Positions 35,055-45,112 of a DNA stretch of 64,000 nucleotides are shown here, in pieces. The stretch covers positions 65,236,079-65,300,078 of the forward strand of contig OY829327.1 of assembly GCA_963691655.1 (NCBI GenBank), in the 5' to 3' direction. Origin of the DNA: Toxonevra muliebris (lineage: Eukaryota > Arthropoda > Insecta > Diptera > Pallopteridae). The position numbers and the translations under genes are program-made. The notes below the pieces were generated by a model that was not told where the DNA came from, searched no databases, and saw only the letters and a program-made list of their open reading frames with translations. The first letter of the stretch is position 1. Each line of letters starts with the position of its first letter.

Positions 35055-35330
35055 GTATAACAGGCTTAAGGAACGTATATATGTAGTCATCACAACAACA
35101 ATGTATATAGAGACGGGCAAATCAGAAGGCCGTTTCGGAATCCGCCACGATTCCTCATCAGTGATCTTAGTGATAGTTCTTAGTCTTTCAATATCCTATA
35201 TAAGCTATTAATATTTGAAATCATTCTGTATTATAGATTTGATTCCAAATATCTTCACTGAACAGAAACTACCACTACCGTTTTATATACTTATTTGTTG
35301 TTATGTTTTCTCATTGTCACTAGTCAGCAG
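35055..35330 (-). mobile_element. Hammerhead-bearing dispersed repeat, copy 1 (Penelope-like candidate)
   Basis: The segment is about 85% similar to 40098-40388 in the same orientation, from ATAACAGG through GTAGTCATCACAACAACAAT, CCGTTTCGGAATCCG, ATATTTGAAATCAT and CTACCACTACCGTT. The minus strand carries the ribozyme core, so I take minus as the element's sense strand. No reverse transcriptase is present. Penelope-like retroelements are the known animal retroelements with minimal hammerheads. Confidence 0.6.
35119..35167 (-). ncRNA. Hammerhead ribozyme motif, copy 1
   Basis: Minus strand, 5' to 3': stem I half AGATCA, core CTGATGA, stem II GGAATC and GATTCC around loop GTGGCG, core GAAA, stem III segment CGGCCT, cleavage triplet end TC, and stem I partner TGATTT. 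All core bases are present. Stem II has six Watson-Crick pairs. Stem I has six pairs including one G-U. Stem III would be ACGG with CCTT, one mismatch. No loop closes stem III, so only a dimer could fold fully. Confidence 0.65.
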
Positions 35331-36070
35331 TTGTACTAAGTTCACCCGACATAAATACTAGGTCCAAAACTCAATTTAGTTATTCAAAATAATTTGAAAG
35401 AGGAAGTATCCCATTAACATGGATTCAATGTCTGCTTTAATATTGAAAAGCAACAAAATCTTATACTCAAAAGCCCAAGATATATTACCTACTTAAATTA
35501 AAATCATACTTAACAATACAATGATGATTTAAATTTAACCTAAACGCTTATCATATAAATCGCTAGAACTATTTTGTGGTATATAAGATACAAAAACAAA
35601 TAGTTTCTTCGGTAAAAATATAATTTTCGTGATTTGTCGCTTTTACATAATGTCACTGCCACACATTGAACACAAATGTATATATTTACATGTAATTGTT
35701 TTATTTTTTTGATAAAATTGTTTGGCGTGTTGATACCATATCGCACGAGCTTGTATGTAACAGGAAGTCGCTGCAAAATTATTTATTTTTGTGTTCAGTT
35801 TACCACTGCGCGGCTTGCATACTTATAAATCCATTTATAAGTAATTGAAAGTAAGTACATACTAGGGATGCACGATATACATCGATATATTAGTGCCGAT
35901 TCATCGGGAATTTTTGATTTTTGTAAGCTTTTAGAAATTCAGCAAAAATTGTTTGAAAAGTATAAATTATGGTCAAAACTTCTAAGCTTTGAACCTGTTG
36001 CGGCGCCAGCAAACATTAACCCTCTAATGCTCAGCTCCACCAAAAGGCTGGCTATACTAATTTTATTATA
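35331..36070. other. AT-rich DNA, no gene recognised
   Basis: Chance frames only. A TTAACCCTCT sequence at about 36017 resembles a piggyBac end but has no partner. Confidence 0.45.
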
Positions 36071-36071
36071 A

Positions 36072-36178
36072 ACGACCTCGATAGTCTAGTGGGTAATAAT
36101 AGACTTTCACTTCGGGTTCGATTCCCAATCTTGGCCTGATAGTTGTCATAACTTTCTTATATTCACTATCGATACCAC
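36072..36178 (+). mobile_element. SINE family A, 3'-truncated copy
   Basis: It starts ACGACCTCGATAGTCTAGTG (A box), with GGGTTCGATTCCC (B box) at about 36112, then TTCTTATATTCACTATCGAT shared with the 52.4- and 34.1-kb copies. It stops there, before the LOA-like tail. Confidence 0.75.
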
Positions 36179-36320
36179 AAATATTCACATTTTCATACAA
36201 TTTTCACCCGATATGCATTTAGTATTTTGTTAATAAAAATGGGATCCGCAGCTATCCGCAGCCAATTTTTTTTTTTTGTTATTTAGCTAAGAAATTATAT
36301 TTTTCATTTTTATGTACTAG

Positions 36321-38225
36321 AATATCAAAACTATTAAGCATTCTCAAAGGCCTTGGTTCAATAATAGCATACAAAATCTGATAGCTGTGCGAGATCTGGC
36401 GTACAATCGTTGGAAGCGCTATAGAACACCCGAGTTGTATGAAGAATTTAAAAACCATAGGAGGAATGTAGTCAACAAGGTTAAGTGCGCTAAAACAACA
36501 TTCTATAATCAACAATTTAGTACAGCAATTAATAGTAAACAAAAGTGGAATAAGATTCGAAGCATTGGTCTCTGTAGTAAATGTTCACCTTCACGTGAAG
36601 TATCTGATGTAAATGAATTAAATGCAAAATTCGTAAACTCTGATATGCCCTCACCCCAACATAGTTATTGCCATTTTTCCGATAGTTCTCCAACTGACAA
36701 TAAATTCACTTTTTCATGTGTTGACCAATTTCAAGTACTGGAAAGTTTTCTGCACATTAAATCGAATGCTATTGGCTTTGACGGCGTCCATCCCATATTT
36801 TTTAAAGCTCTGCTTCGAACTTTACTGCCCTACATCACATATGCATTTAACACTATTTTAACTACATCTATTTTTCCTCGAATATGGAAATGTGCAAAAA
36901 TTATACCTGTTGCTAAGTCACAAAATGAATATCGTCCTATTGCTATTTTGCCTTACTTATCTAAAGTTTTCGAACAATTTCTACACAAGCAAATTATAAA
37001 GTTTTTACTCGATAATTCACTGATCTCTGACAGACAATCAGGGTTCAGACCCAAACGAAGTTGTATAACTGCCTTGTTGGACGTTACTGAACAGATTCGA
37101 CTGGCTTTGGATAGCAACCAAGTCACATTCCTGACGTTATTAGATCATTCTAAGGCTTTCGATAGTGTAGTCCATAACATTTTGTGCGAGAAACTACGGC
37201 TTGAGTATAATTTTTCTTCTACCGCTGTAAAGCTTGTATCCTCTTACTTGACTGAAAGAAAGCAAGCAGTATGTGTTGGTAGTTCTGTTTCGTCCTATCT
37301 TAATGTCCCTCGAAGTGTACCGCAAGGTTCCATCTTGGGTCCACTCTTATTCGTTGCCTATATTAATGACTTACCTAAAGTCCTAAGTAACACTAACGTT
37401 CACATTTATGCTGACGATGTTCAACTAATTAAAAGCTGTGAGAAGGAGTTGGTTGGTGATTGTATTGATATAATAAATTCTGATCTTACATGTGTCAATC
37501 GCTGGGCTGCAGTGAATGGGTTATGCCTTAATCCAAAAAAATCAAAATGCATTGTTATAAACAAAAATAAAAAATTGGAATTGACTAATGTGCCACGATT
37601 AAAACTAAATAATACTGATATTGATTTTGTTGATATGGCTAAGAATTTGGGACTAACTTTTAACAGAAATTTGAATTGGAATGACCACATCAACCGAGGT
37701 ATTGGTTCCGTCTATTGTAAGCTTCGTGTCCTATGGACCACCCAGTATTTTACCCCTCTTTCGATTCGGTTGTTATTGGCTAAATCATATCTTTTACCAA
37801 GTTTTCTTTATGGCTGTGAGATATTTGGGAACTGTGATAGTACAAGTCGGCGCAAACTTAACGTCCTATTCAACAATATTGCTAGATATATATACAAATT
37901 AAAACGGACTGACCACATATCTGAATATTCTAGACAAATTTTTGGTATATCATTTGATAACTTATTACAACTCAAAGCAACTCTTCAACTACATAAAGTT
38001 ATTTTTACAAAGGAACCCACTTACTTATTTAATAGATTGCGTTTCTCTCGTTCAAATCGTGGTAAACAACTAATACAGATTAGATACTTATGCCAAATAT
38101 CTGAACGCCAATTCTTTGTGAGCTCAATACGTCTTTGGAACACGCTCCCCCATGAATTACAACTCTTAAGTAACGCCTTGCAATTTAAAAAGAAATTATT
38201 TCTATATCTGTCAAATAATCGTTAA
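36321..38225 (+). CDS. CR1-group LINE reverse transcriptase, 5'-truncated but open
   Basis: This would copy LINE RNA into DNA at the target site. The frame is open from just after a stop at 36318, without an ATG of its own, so it is the 3' part of ORF2. The start of similarity (RPWFNNSIQNL) precedes the reverse transcriptase. Counting from 36387, blocks appear at about residues 181 (EYRPIAILPYLSKVFEQF), 215 (DRQSGFRPKRSC), 250 (LLDHSKAFD, first catalytic Asp), 311 (VPQGSILGPLLF) and 341 (YADD, catalytic pair). A thumb and C-terminal region run to residue 612, with no RNase H. YADDVQL and LDHSKAFD fit the CR1 group better than Jockey or LOA. The endonuclease is absent. There is no internal stop in more than 1,900 bases, so the copy is young or selected. 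Confidence 0.85.
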   Translation, partial: NIKTIKHSQRPWFNNSIQNLIAVRDLAYNRWKRYRTPELYEEFKNHRRNVVNKVKCAKTTFYNQQFSTAINSKQKWNKIRSIGLCSKCSPSREVSDVNELNAKFVNSDMPSPQHSYCHFSDSSPTDNKFTFSCVDQFQVLESFLHIKSNAIGFDGVHPIFFKALLRTLLPYITYAFNTILTTSIFPRIWKCAKIIPVAKSQNEYRPIAILPYLSKVFEQFLHKQIIKFLLDNSLISDRQSGFRPKRSCITALLDVTEQIRLALDSNQVTFLTLLDHSKAFDSVVHNILCEKLRLEYNFSSTAVKLVSSYLTERKQAVCVGSSVSSYLNVPRSVPQGSILGPLLFVAYINDLPKVLSNTNVHIYADDVQLIKSCEKELVGDCIDIINSDLTCVNRWAAVNGLCLNPKKSKCIVINKNKKLELTNVPRLKLNNTDIDFVDMAKNLGLTFNRNLNWNDHINRGIGSVYCKLRVLWTTQYFTPLSIRLLLAKSYLLPSFLYGCEIFGNCDSTSRRKLNVLFNNIARYIYKLKRTDHISEYSRQIFGISFDNLLQLKATLQLHKVIFTKEPTYLFNRLRFSRSNRGKQLIQIRYLCQISERQFFVSSIRLWNTLPHELQLLSNALQFKKKLFLYLSNNR

Positions 38226-38443
38226 TTTAAAATATTTCGTGCTTTATACGTACATATGTACTTTTATTGTTATTTTATTCATTAATTCGTCATGTCATGT
38301 TTATTTTTACTGTATAATTTTTTTTTTTTCCCACCTTAATTAATTAATTAATATAATCTTGTTATGACTAGTACTATAATATAAGACACTGTTCTTGTTG
38401 TACTAGGAATTCCTAAAAAATCAAATAAAATAAATAAATAAAT
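36321..38443 (+). mobile_element. 5'-truncated CR1-group LINE
   Basis: It contains the open reverse transcriptase frame, a 3' UTR of about 200 bases, and a tail AAATAAAATAAATAAATAAA ending at about 38443. 5' truncation with a simple-repeat tail is the normal product of target-primed reverse transcription. I see no clear target duplication. The next sequence is a SINE-family C body on the opposite strand. Confidence 0.75.
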
Positions 38444-38451
38444 ATTTCGCA

Positions 38452-38633
38452 CCTTCGCAAGATAGACCTGCTCCATCAAACTTGAGGAATTATCTTGAAA
38501 TTTTATTTTCTAAAAATCAAATTTTTTTCCAAAAAAAATTTTTTCTCGTTTTTTTATTTATAAAATACGTTCTTCATATATAACACACCCATATAAAAAA
38601 ATAGTTTTAAGATTATAACTATAGCTAAACAAC
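38452..38633 (-). mobile_element. SINE family C body, headless copy
   Basis: The minus strand reads AATCTTAAAACTA, TTTTTTATATG, GTTATATATGAAGAA, CTCAAGTTTGATGGAGC and GGTCTATCTTGCGAAGG, matching 8480-8610 in order. No tRNA-like head follows on the minus-strand 5' side. Confidence 0.65.
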
Positions 38634-38834
38634 AAAAGCTTCCGAAAAATGCTACAAAATGCATGCTAGCACTTTGTGTTTAGCATTCGTCAACTTCGAC
38701 AGCTTACACACAATTATTTAATGAACTAATCCCTCCAATTTTTTTTAATATGCTAATGCAATACTTATGAATAGAAATTAAGAAAAAAAATTTTAATATC
38801 GACGCGTAAAAAAAATGAGTTTTTTCCGCAGTCA

Positions 38835-38942
38835 AGCCACTGTGCGTCGCTAGTAACCGGCGTTAAACTGTAGTTCCAACCATTTGGTATCACAATGGGC
38901 CGTTTAGGCCCAATTATGTCTCTTGACAGCCACTCCAATCTA
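38835..38942 (+). mobile_element. SINE family A, 3' fragment
   Basis: GGCGTTAAACTGTAG, GGTATCACAATGGGCCGTTT and GACAGCCACTCCAATCTAA match the end of the 52.4-kb SINE. The tRNA head is missing (5' truncation). Confidence 0.7.
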
Positions 38943-39817
38943 ATTCCGTTATAACTAAATCATATAAACATATAAAATACTTTAAGAAAGCTCTGAGTGT
39001 TAAAAAATATCTTATTTTCTTTTTATGCTTTTGCAAGCTTTTGAGCTTTTCAACTTGGCAGTTTGGTTTCCTGAAAGGTGAAAATTTAATTTATTTATGA
39101 ACATCATAAAAGATTTCATAATTTTTCTCAATTGTCGGATAATGAGATTACCTTCCTAATGAAGTCATTTCTATCTGGCGATGTCGATACAGACAATGAG
39201 AGTGTTGAGTATTCAGATAGTAATGATGATACCGATTCACTGGCTTGAAGATGAACTGGTAATCGATGATTGGTTGGACATGAATTTAACGGGCTTCAAC
39301 GAAGAAGGTCGAAATCTAGGAGAAGTGCAAGCAGCTGCATCAATTTCTTCAACGTCTGCCTGCAGTGTCTGAAATATTGTGTACGAGGGGATAACGCTCA
39401 GTAGAAAGGCTAACTTTAGCCTTTAATTACTTGCCACCAGCCGATACTGGTTATAATCTGGTGGGCCTCGGGTTCGATTTTTTGTAAAGATCAGGCAAGA
39501 AGCAATGTATCACATAAGCAAACTTAGCTTATGTGATCCAAGTGGAAAAAAATGTTTCATTGACTTTCATACAAAATAATAAGAAATGTGAATTTAAAAC
39601 AAACAAAAAATCTTCAAATCTATGTAAGTATATACTTATAGAAGTTTTCAATTTTTTTTTTTTTTTTTTTGCTTAAATGCGTGGGTTGCTTTTTGGCGAC
39701 ATTACTGTTTTTCTCCATAAAAGAAGTTCTATGGCTTCAGAAAAATGTTGTCATCTGATTCGTGTTCCTTATTTGAATTTATCACCCTAATCAAAAATTA
39801 GCGCATCAAAGTGTTAA
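38943..39817. other. AT-rich DNA with scraps
   Basis: At 39155-39245 one frame gives an acidic peptide (DVDTDNESVEYSDSNDDTDS) like the N-terminus of some transposases, but it stops at once. At 39440-39480, TAATCTGGTGG and GGGTTCGATT resemble tRNA boxes. At 39509-39537 ATCACATAAGC and GCTTATGTGAT form an 11-bp perfect hairpin. A T-run lies at about 39652-39670. Confidence 0.4.
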
Positions 39818-40010
39818 CCGATTTACAAAATTATTTTTTCATTATGTTTGTATTTGTAAAGGGCAATAGCAGAGCTATTGAGTTTGAAAAAAAATTCGGC
39901 CGAAAAATTTAAAAAAAAAACAATTTATGCTAAAAATTTCAGACCCTTTTAAAACGTGAAGATATTATTTGATTTCAAAAATTTTCTTCCACTTCTGATC
40001 GTCAGGATTA
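39818..40010. repeat. Dispersed repeat with partner at 48.3-48.7 kb
   Basis: 39818-39895 resembles 48593-48670 in direct orientation (ATTATTTTTTCATTATGTTTG, then GCAATAGCAGAGCTATTG). 39950-40000 resembles 48305-48352 in inverted orientation (AAATTTTTGAAATC, AATATCTTCA). It is probably two ends of one MITE family in different arrangements. Confidence 0.5.
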
Positions 40011-40097
40011 GTAGAATCTTAACTATACTGATTTGACGCTATAGCTTGTCGAGGTTTTCCTTCGATATATCACAAAACTTTATCATTTTTTGAAGTT

Positions 40098-40388
40098 ATA
40101 TATAAACAGGTTAATGAACAAATGTAGTCATCACAACAACAATGTATATAGAGACGGGCAAATCAGACGGCCGTTTCGGAATCCGTAACGATTCCTCATC
40201 AGTGATCTTAGTGATAGTCCTTAATCTTTCAATATCCTATGTAAGCTACTAATATTTGAAATCATAACCCAGAATTACGGATTTGATTCCAAATGTCTTC
40301 ACTGAATAGAGATATTGAAAGAAACTACCACTACCGTTCTACATATATACTTATGTTGTTGTTTTTTCCCCATTGTAGCTAGTCTGCA
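40098..40388 (-). mobile_element. Hammerhead-bearing dispersed repeat, copy 2
   Basis: Homologous to 35055-35330 along its length. It contains a perfect-looking hammerhead on the minus strand. It lies between two exact 21-bp direct repeats that start TTTTTTGAAGTTATATATAA (40086-40106 and 40576-40596), which may be the duplicated target of a 470-bp insertion. No coding sequence. Confidence 0.6.
40160..40208 (-). ncRNA. Hammerhead ribozyme motif, copy 2 (best copy)
   Basis: Minus strand, 5' to 3': AGATCA (stem I), CTGATGA (core), GGAATC with GATTCC (stem II, loop GTTACG), GAAA (core), CGGCCG (with flanking A and T forming the 8-base palindrome ACGGCCGT as stem III), C at the cleavage position, TGATTT (stem I partner). 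Every core base agrees with the hammerhead consensus. Stem III is fully self-complementary with no loop, which allows two molecules to pair, as known for minimal hammerheads in Penelope-like elements and some satellites. Confidence 0.8.
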
Positions 40389-40479
40389 TAACCGTTCGTT
40401 ATTTGATTGTCTAGAACATGAGAGAGTGTGTGTGTTTGTGAGAAAATGATTGTAGGTGTAATTTTTTCTGAACGGGCCC

Positions 40480-40575
40480 CATTCGATCAGTTCATGATAG
40501 TTTTTTAGGAGGCTATGAAAATTAAATCTAGATGTTAATTTTCAAAGTCATGACTTTAAGTTCATGTCAATTTCG
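40480..40575 (+). repeat. Dispersed repeat with partner near 52.9 kb
   Basis: GAAAATTAAATCTAGATGTTAATTTTCAAAGTCATGAC-type sequence (40518-40555) matches 52913-52952 in the same orientation, both preceded by a TTTTTTAGGA block. Confidence 0.55.
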
Positions 40576-40839
40576 TTTTTTGAAGTTATATATAAAAATT
40601 TCATTTTTCAACAGCAGGAAACAAAATTATTAATTAGATTGGGAGTTTAAGCTGAAAACACTGAAGCAACTAAACAGTGAACACTAGAGTGGAAATTAAT
40701 TACAAATTTATAAATTTTACCAAAAATCCTGATATCAGTGAAAGAAAAAAAATGGGTCAAACTAAAAAAAGAAAGAAAAAGAACTCTAGAAAATTTTAAA
40801 CTTCAAAAACTTAACACAATTCCTAAATACTTAATACTT

Positions 40840-42500
40840 TTATTATGTAAAATACTTTTAATAAGGTAAGGGTATTCAGGTTTTGTACACGGTTCAGTAA
40901 TCAACAGTGTAAACTTAGAAGTATCATTAACATAAATCAAATCCAAGATTTGACCATTTTTATTTACCAAATTATTTAATTGGAACAAACATAATTCTGA
41001 AAATGAGTTCAGAAAATCATCAAAGTATTCGCGGTTAGAACATGGAATTAGATTTTGTGTATCGTTACATATATTCCAATAAACATTTGGTAGGTTGAAA
41101 TCACCACAGATTAAAATTGTATCATTTTCACAAACTTTCGAATAAATGGATTTTATAAATGCAACATGGCATAAGTAAATATTTAGGTCTAAGTTTGGTG
41201 GTATGTAAGTAGTGGCGGTACGTCCATATAAGCCCAAAAACCGGGCTTGCCTAAGAATTGGTAACTGAAAATTTGTATATGTACTTACAAAATTTCTACC
41301 TTTGTTTTAACTGAAAGAATAATTTTCTTTTAAAATTTTTTATTTGTATTACCCTGTTTTTCAATAGCTCCTATATGTACTAATAAAAAATTAAATGTGG
41401 ATTATATAGAATACACACAAGCATTCACGCTATCGCAGTTAATCAAGTTGGCTTTTACGTGGCTTTTAAAATTTGAAAATGTGTGTTTTCATAACATGCT
41501 ATCTCGCTTATTCTCATTGGAAGTTCAATAGCTTTTTTAGTATGTGCAGTTCCAAAAAAAGTAGCAGCATACCAATTTTCTACTACTATGAATGATTTCA
41601 TATAGAACTTAAAAGCTGGCTTTCAGTTTTTGTTTGTCATTTGGAAAGTATTTGCTCCACTTTCTTTTACTCCCATATTTTTGCGGAATTGGATTTTAGC
41701 AGAGTTTCGAACAGGTAAAATTTGGGTCCGTGTTCAGATTCAGGTTCAAGCTAAAAAAAAGTGTGTTCCGGTTCAGGTTCAAATAAAAATGAAGCAAAAC
41801 GAGGTTTTTCAAATAATAGTTTTACTTATTTACATACATCAATACATTTAGTTACTTTGCAATTTGCATTTTTTCATTCCGTTGACATTTTTCTTATATT
41901 TGATAATTTGCATTTTTATTAATACGGTTTATATTAAGAGAAATTATCGTTTAGTTTAAAAAATAGTATATCTCTCAATGATTTTAGTGCAAAAATTTCC
42001 TTTCTACGTTCACCTCCTGAATTTATATGCTGATTTTGTATTTGTATTAATATTTTAGCACGTCGAAAAACGTTGGTAAAGCCCAGACAGAGCTTCCATT
42101 TCCCTTCTTCAATGCTTCAATCGGGACCTAGAACATTCCATCCTTATTGCCAATTTTAGCCTTTTTGGTTTGGTAAAAAAAATTCACTGGGCTTGCTTCA
42201 TCAGTAAATGCTAGGCACGCCACTGTATGTAAGAGCAGATAAATTCGAAGTGGTTAACGTCTGATAGGAAAACTTGTTGATGACAGCAATTAAGACCCCT
42301 CGACCAATTTTAGAAACCCGATCTTTCCTATAAATTTGGAAGGTGTCACAGAGTATTTCGGTATTAAAAACGCTTGGTATAAGCCAGGTTTCAGTGAACA
42401 CTAAAATTTGGTGCGTACCCCAAAACTTTTTAAATAAATATTGTTAAGCTTCGAATTTAAACCACGAACATTTTGGTAAAGAATCACTAGTTCTTCTGTC
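40840..42500 (-). pseudogene. CR1-group LINE endonuclease, split by a hAT insertion
   Basis: Minus strand. The part nearest 42,500 reads LYQNVRGLNSKLN, the first endonuclease block, then after a frameshift FTETWL (metal-binding Glu block) and GVLIAV. Beyond the hAT element (41210-42225) it resumes at 41201 with PPNLDLNIYL and then ICGDFNLPNVYW, the GDFN block with catalytic Asp and Asn, and LDLIYVN. It ends near 40840 before the reverse transcriptase. Two or more frameshifts are present apart from the insertion. The nick-making endonuclease is therefore dead, and the 3' part of the LINE is lost. Confidence 0.75.
41210..42225. mobile_element. hAT element inside the LINE endonuclease, 8-bp duplication
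   Basis: The left end TAGTGGCGGTACG and the inverted right end CAGTGGCGTGCC are bordered by identical TATGTAAG (41202-41209 and 42226-42233). Removing the element and one copy restores continuity of the endonuclease similarity, which confirms the borders. The 1,016-bp interior has no transposase. GGGCTTGC occurs near both ends. Ends and duplication size are typical of hAT. Confidence 0.88.
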
Positions 42501-42591
42501 AGTTTTTTAAAACAGAAGGACCAGTAATCCGTGCCACATTTTCAGAATTAGGTTTCAGTTTTTGTATAAACAACATAAACAACGCGAACAA

Positions 42592-43310
42592 CTACTCCTT
42601 CCGGCCCAAAATCTCCTTTGACAATTTGTTCAAAATATCTATCCGGCACATTAACTTCAAATGAGGAAATATTTCGCCCATCAGAAAAATTAAATTTATA
42701 TATGCGGAAAAGTCTGATGATTCAATTTTCGAATCTATATAATATTTAATGTCATCCATGGTAGTATCATTTGCAAATCTGGAAACAAATACGGATTTCT
42801 TCGGAGGAGTCACCAAAAGTTTCTTAGGAACAGTTTTAAGCTGGGTCTTATTCAACAAGTTGGCTACTGGTGTAACGTCAGGAATTGCCAAAGGTGCGTT
42901 CGACAACAACTCAATGCTCCTAGCCACAGGGATTATCTCAGCCTCCAAAGGCTCAGGAGTTGGCCAGGTTGCAGGAGACATAGGGTTGTCCTCAATCAAA
43001 ATAATTGGGGTAGATGGTTTATCTCCAACTACTTTGTTGCCACTCAAAACCAATTTAAACTTTTTTCTTTGGTGATGCAGGATCCTGAAGAGCAGCAAAG
43101 CTGTCGAAAAGACAGACAAATCAATACCAATGTTGTTAAAACCGTCCCTAGTACTCTTGAAAAACTTGAAGAGATTAACTTCCGTTGATCTGCATTTTAA
43201 ACAAGACCAACGCAGCCCGTTTCCCTCAACTATGTTGTCCAATATCCTACCCGACAAACCAGTGCATTCGATATGGGCAAGACCGTCACATTGTCACGTC
43301 AGCCTTTAAA
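42592..43310 (-). pseudogene. CR1-group LINE ORF1 with PHD-like finger
   Basis: Minus strand. From about 43300 the reading frame gives CDG, HIECTGLSGRI, and WSCLKCR: a Cys4-His-Cys3 type PHD-like zinc finger at the N-terminus, as in ORF1 of several CR1-group LINEs. A 221-codon frame from 43257 continues through a Pro-rich middle (TPIILIEDNP, TPEPLEAE) to a C-terminal domain (SVFVSRFANDTTMDDIKYYI) and ends at 42592. ORF2 (endonuclease) follows about 100 bases later on the same strand, so the two belong to one element. The true start lies upstream of 43310 and was not found. Confidence 0.65.
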
Positions 43311-44654
43311 ACACAATTTGGATAAACACACGTCATAATTAATTTTAAAAAATCAGAAATTGAAGTTTATAGAAAGCACTGTGATGTAAACAACCACTGT
43401 AAAGAATACCAAATGATGTATAAAGAAAAAAAAATTAATTATTAATTGAAATGAGATCAAAACAGATCGATGTTTTCACACAACAGTGATTATTTATATA
43501 TATATATATTTATATATATATATATATAGCAAAAAGAAAAAATTAAATGCACAAAAAAATGAAAAAGCAGTTTTAAAATAAAACTTATCTTTTGTTAAAT
43601 GATGATAGTAGTGAGACACAACACAACAAAAACCAATCAAATCAGTTTAAACAATTTTTAGCACAAATATAAATAAGAAAAACACGAGCACTTTGAAACA
43701 CGTCTTTATGCAAAGAAATATTCTCTCCAACGTGCTTTGTAAGGTCTTAAAATCTTCGTCAAAAACTCAATGGGATTTTCGATTCCTTCTGGTGTTTTTA
43801 ATTTCCTCTTAAGGCTAAGGTAATATGACCAAAATATGAAGACCTCATTTTCCGACTTTAGGTCCATATTGTGGGGTAAGGTCTCAGAACAGTTTAATTT
43901 AAATGTAATTTTTTTTTAAGTTGCAGCCAATTTGACGAAGACTATTTAGTTTTTCAATGTTATTTGCACTTTTTCCCATTTTTTTGGAGGGGTTTAAGCG
44001 ATATTTTTATCTTCAAAAATAAAATGCGCTGAGGGGTGGCTGATTTGAGAAAGAATGCCCAATATATATTTACATATTCAGATATATGAACAATTCAGTT
44101 ATGTGAATTATGCTTGTCTGAATTAGTTCACATAAGAGAGCGAGTACTGTATTTGTTTTGGTGAACTAAAACACCGATAATTCTAAAATAGTATGGCATA
44201 CATATATTATTTTTAAGATTTTGAAACAGACTTCTCAAAATAGCATTTGAAAAATTGTTATCGAATTCTTTTCTTGTGATTCGAAAATAAATAAACAAAA
44301 ACCAGTTTCCCGTATCGGTTTACTTCAAAATAATAATAACTTTATGTCTGGTTACAGATTTAACACATGTATGGTTTTCAACGATTCAGCATGTCATTTC
44401 AGCACTTTCAAACTCGTTACAAATCGGAAGTTAAAACTAGTTACAAATTTATATTTTTTGGTGAGCAAATTGGACGAAATATAGCACGTTACAAACGAAG
44501 TTACATTTTGTAACTCTTTTTAGCTATAATGAGTTACAGACAAATTTATAACTTTGTGAACAAACCGGCCGTTTTTGAAGACTTTTCTCTTTTCTTTACT
44601 TTTCTCTGGCTTTTGAAGCATCTGAAAGAAAAAATGTTTTTGCACTAAAGGTTA
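43311..44654. other. AT-rich DNA, with an (AT)n microsatellite
   Basis: An (AT)n/(TTTATA)n tract lies at about 43492-43528. I recognise nothing else. Confidence 0.5.
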
Positions 44655-44905
44655 ACTTCTCGGAGGGCACGCCACGGCAAATTAGCCGAAAATTGTTTAA
44701 TTTGAGTTTTTAAAATACCCGAGCGTTTTTAATCATAGTACCCACTGCCACTTAACTGACTTTGTAAGTTTCGAGATGCAGCGTGGTTTACCAGTAGCCG
44801 TTGGTTTCTGCATTAGATCGTTAAGCTGCTATGTGTTTGAAAATTGGTATTTCGTTTTTGCGGCTAAATTATCGCGGCGCGCCCTCTCCTTTAACAAAAA
44901 ATTCA
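44655..44905. mobile_element. Short TIR element with GGGCRCGCC ends
   Basis: The left GGAGGGCACGCCACGG with AATTAGCCG matches the inverted right GAGAGGGCGCGCCGCG with AATTTAGCCG. The 250-bp size fits a MITE. A third, related end lies at 45040-45110 (TGCGGCTGAACTACTGCGGC, GCGCCCTCCTAAGG). No target duplication was found. Confidence 0.55.
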
Positions 44906-45029
44906 AGAGTAGCTTGCAAAAATGACGAATAAAAATTTAAAAATAAATGCTTAAAATATATTTCAATATCACTTGTTTTATTTTAATGTTTTTTTTTGTT
45001 ATAAATAAGAAAAATGCAGTCGATACTAT

Positions 45030-45112
45030 GAAATTCATCTTGCGGCTGAACTACTGCGGCGCGCCATCTTGTATATATTTTTCAGAAAGCGCCCTCCTAA
45101 GGTTTAAATTCG
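45030..45112. repeat. Second fragment of the GGCGCGCC element family
   Basis: It contains TTGCGGCTGAACTACTGCGG and CGCGCCATC, then GCGCCCTCCTAAGGTT, matching both types of end of the 44.7-kb element within 80 bases. Confidence 0.5.

Noticed and set aside
39155..39372. Transposase N-terminus
   Set aside because: The acidic peptide is suggestive but stops after about 25 residues and nothing downstream supports it.
44880..44887. Paired GGCGCGCC sites as a regulatory signal
   Set aside because: They are part of the MITE-like inverted ends at 44.7-45.1 kb.
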